Made by a program: the position numbers and the translations under genes. A stretch of 64,000 nt of DNA from Streptomyces coffeae (GTDB lineage: Bacteria; Actinomycetota; Actinomycetes; Streptomycetales; Streptomycetaceae). Each line of letters begins with the position of its first letter. Position 1 is the stretch's first letter. The notes beneath the pieces are model-generated. The model saw only the letters and a list, made by a program, of their open reading frames with translations, did no database searches and was not told the DNA's origin. Where the stretch lies: assembly GCF_016741875.1 (NCBI RefSeq), contig NZ_JAERRF010000006.1, forward strand, positions 248,001-312,000. The letters run 5' to 3'. Positions 63,759 through 64,000 of this stretch are shown one piece after another.

Positions 63759-64000
63759 TCAGCCCACGCGCTCGATCCGGGCATTGCGGATCAGGTTCTT
63801 CCCGGGTTCGCGGACCTGCTCGAACGCGGCGTTGTTGAGCAGGGCGCAGCTGCCCGAGGTCGAGGTGACGGAGACGGTGGTGGACTTGTCGTTGTCCAGG
63901 TTGGTCACCTTCAGCTTGGTGCCGACCGGGAAGTCGCCGCTGGAGGCGGCCGGGGCCCCGGCCTCGCCGGACAGCGTCACGGTCGAGCCCTTGCACACGA
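63759..64000 (-). CDS. C-terminal part of a probable secreted protein
   Basis: This frame enters from the right edge; about 80 codons are visible and end at 63759-63761. It reads CKGSTVTLSGEAGAP ... FPVGTKLKVTNLDND ... SGSCALLNNAAFEQVREPGK. Two cysteines, many Ser/Thr/Gly residues and beta-strand patterning suggest an extracellular protein with a disulfide. No N-terminus is seen, so signal and length are unknown. A nested hairpin follows. Confidence 0.6.
   Translation of the reverse strand, partial: VCKGSTVTLSGEAGAPAASSGDFPVGTKLKVTNLDNDKSTTVSVTSTSGSCALLNNAAFEQVREPGKNLIRNARIERVG

Overview
The window is very GC-rich, with almost every codon ending in G or C, and its gene families are typical of soil actinomycetes: Tat-exported cholesterol oxidase, a spore-associated-protein-like secreted protein, an AA10 lytic polysaccharide monooxygenase, an F420-type oxidoreductase, a mycothiol-type maleylpyruvate isomerase fold, a CGNR regulator and an SAV_5884-type ATP-grasp RiPP maturase. 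It is best explained as chromosomal DNA of a Streptomyces or close relative. No rRNA, tRNA, CRISPR array, phage or transposase was recognised. Genes are mostly short operons or single genes of accessory character, separated by strong GC-rich hairpin terminators.

Layout, left to right. 1-2.9 kb: a truncated epoxide hydrolase divergent from a TetR regulator and an overlapping MFS exporter, with two tandem palindromes at the regulator start. 3-7.3 kb: a conserved hypothetical and pyruvate carboxylase (pyc). 7.7-10.9 kb: an FMN reductase, secreted cholesterol oxidase and a membrane protein. 10.9-14.7 kb: a GH15 glycosidase followed by a zinc-ribbon membrane protein and a DUF1266-like protein, all leftward. 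14.8-16 kb: a two-gene graspetide (ATP-grasp RiPP) locus made of a 63-aa precursor and its maturase, with a TTA codon in the maturase and an AT-richer leader. 16-21.4 kb: MscS channel, MFS transporter, secreted phosphohydrolase, membrane-anchored LPMO and a spore-associated-like protein. 21.8-26.7 kb: PucR regulator, acetate-type sodium symporter with a small membrane partner, and a beta-lactamase-fold esterase.

26.8-40.7 kb is a fatty-acid or acyl-CoA catabolic island: acyl-CoA ligase, SDR reductase, CaiB/BaiF CoA-transferase or racemase, thiolase, FadB-type bifunctional protein, a large LuxR (LAL) regulator, two overlapping acyl-CoA dehydrogenases with complementary motifs, and a hot-dog thioesterase. 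Together these could activate an acyl chain, epimerise an alpha-methyl branch, carry out full beta-oxidation cycles and release the product.

40.8-48.5 kb holds stress or resistance and regulator pairs: a CGNR zinc-finger regulator divergent from an MFS exporter across a symmetric four-site operator, a UvrA-like drug-resistance ATPase divergent from a regulator with two MerR domains, a VOC protein, a threonine-dehydratase-like enzyme and a divergent TetR with a palindromic operator. 48.7-53 kb is a polyol-type ABC uptake operon (binding protein, two permeases, zinc dehydrogenase, no ATPase). 53.2-57.1 kb has htpG, a 51-aa small protein, an ornithine-cyclodeaminase/mu-crystallin protein and a Ddn-like protein. 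57.3-60.8 kb has a TetR divergent from a stand-alone CYP102-like P450 coupled to an APC permease. 61.1-64 kb has an Lrp-EamA exporter pair, a DinB/MDMPI protein and a truncated secreted protein. A 102-bp intergenic repeat occurs twice in opposite orientation (48.5 and 63.6 kb).

All functions are inferred by reading motifs; no database searches were run. Start codons were chosen from ribosome-binding sites and overlaps where visible.
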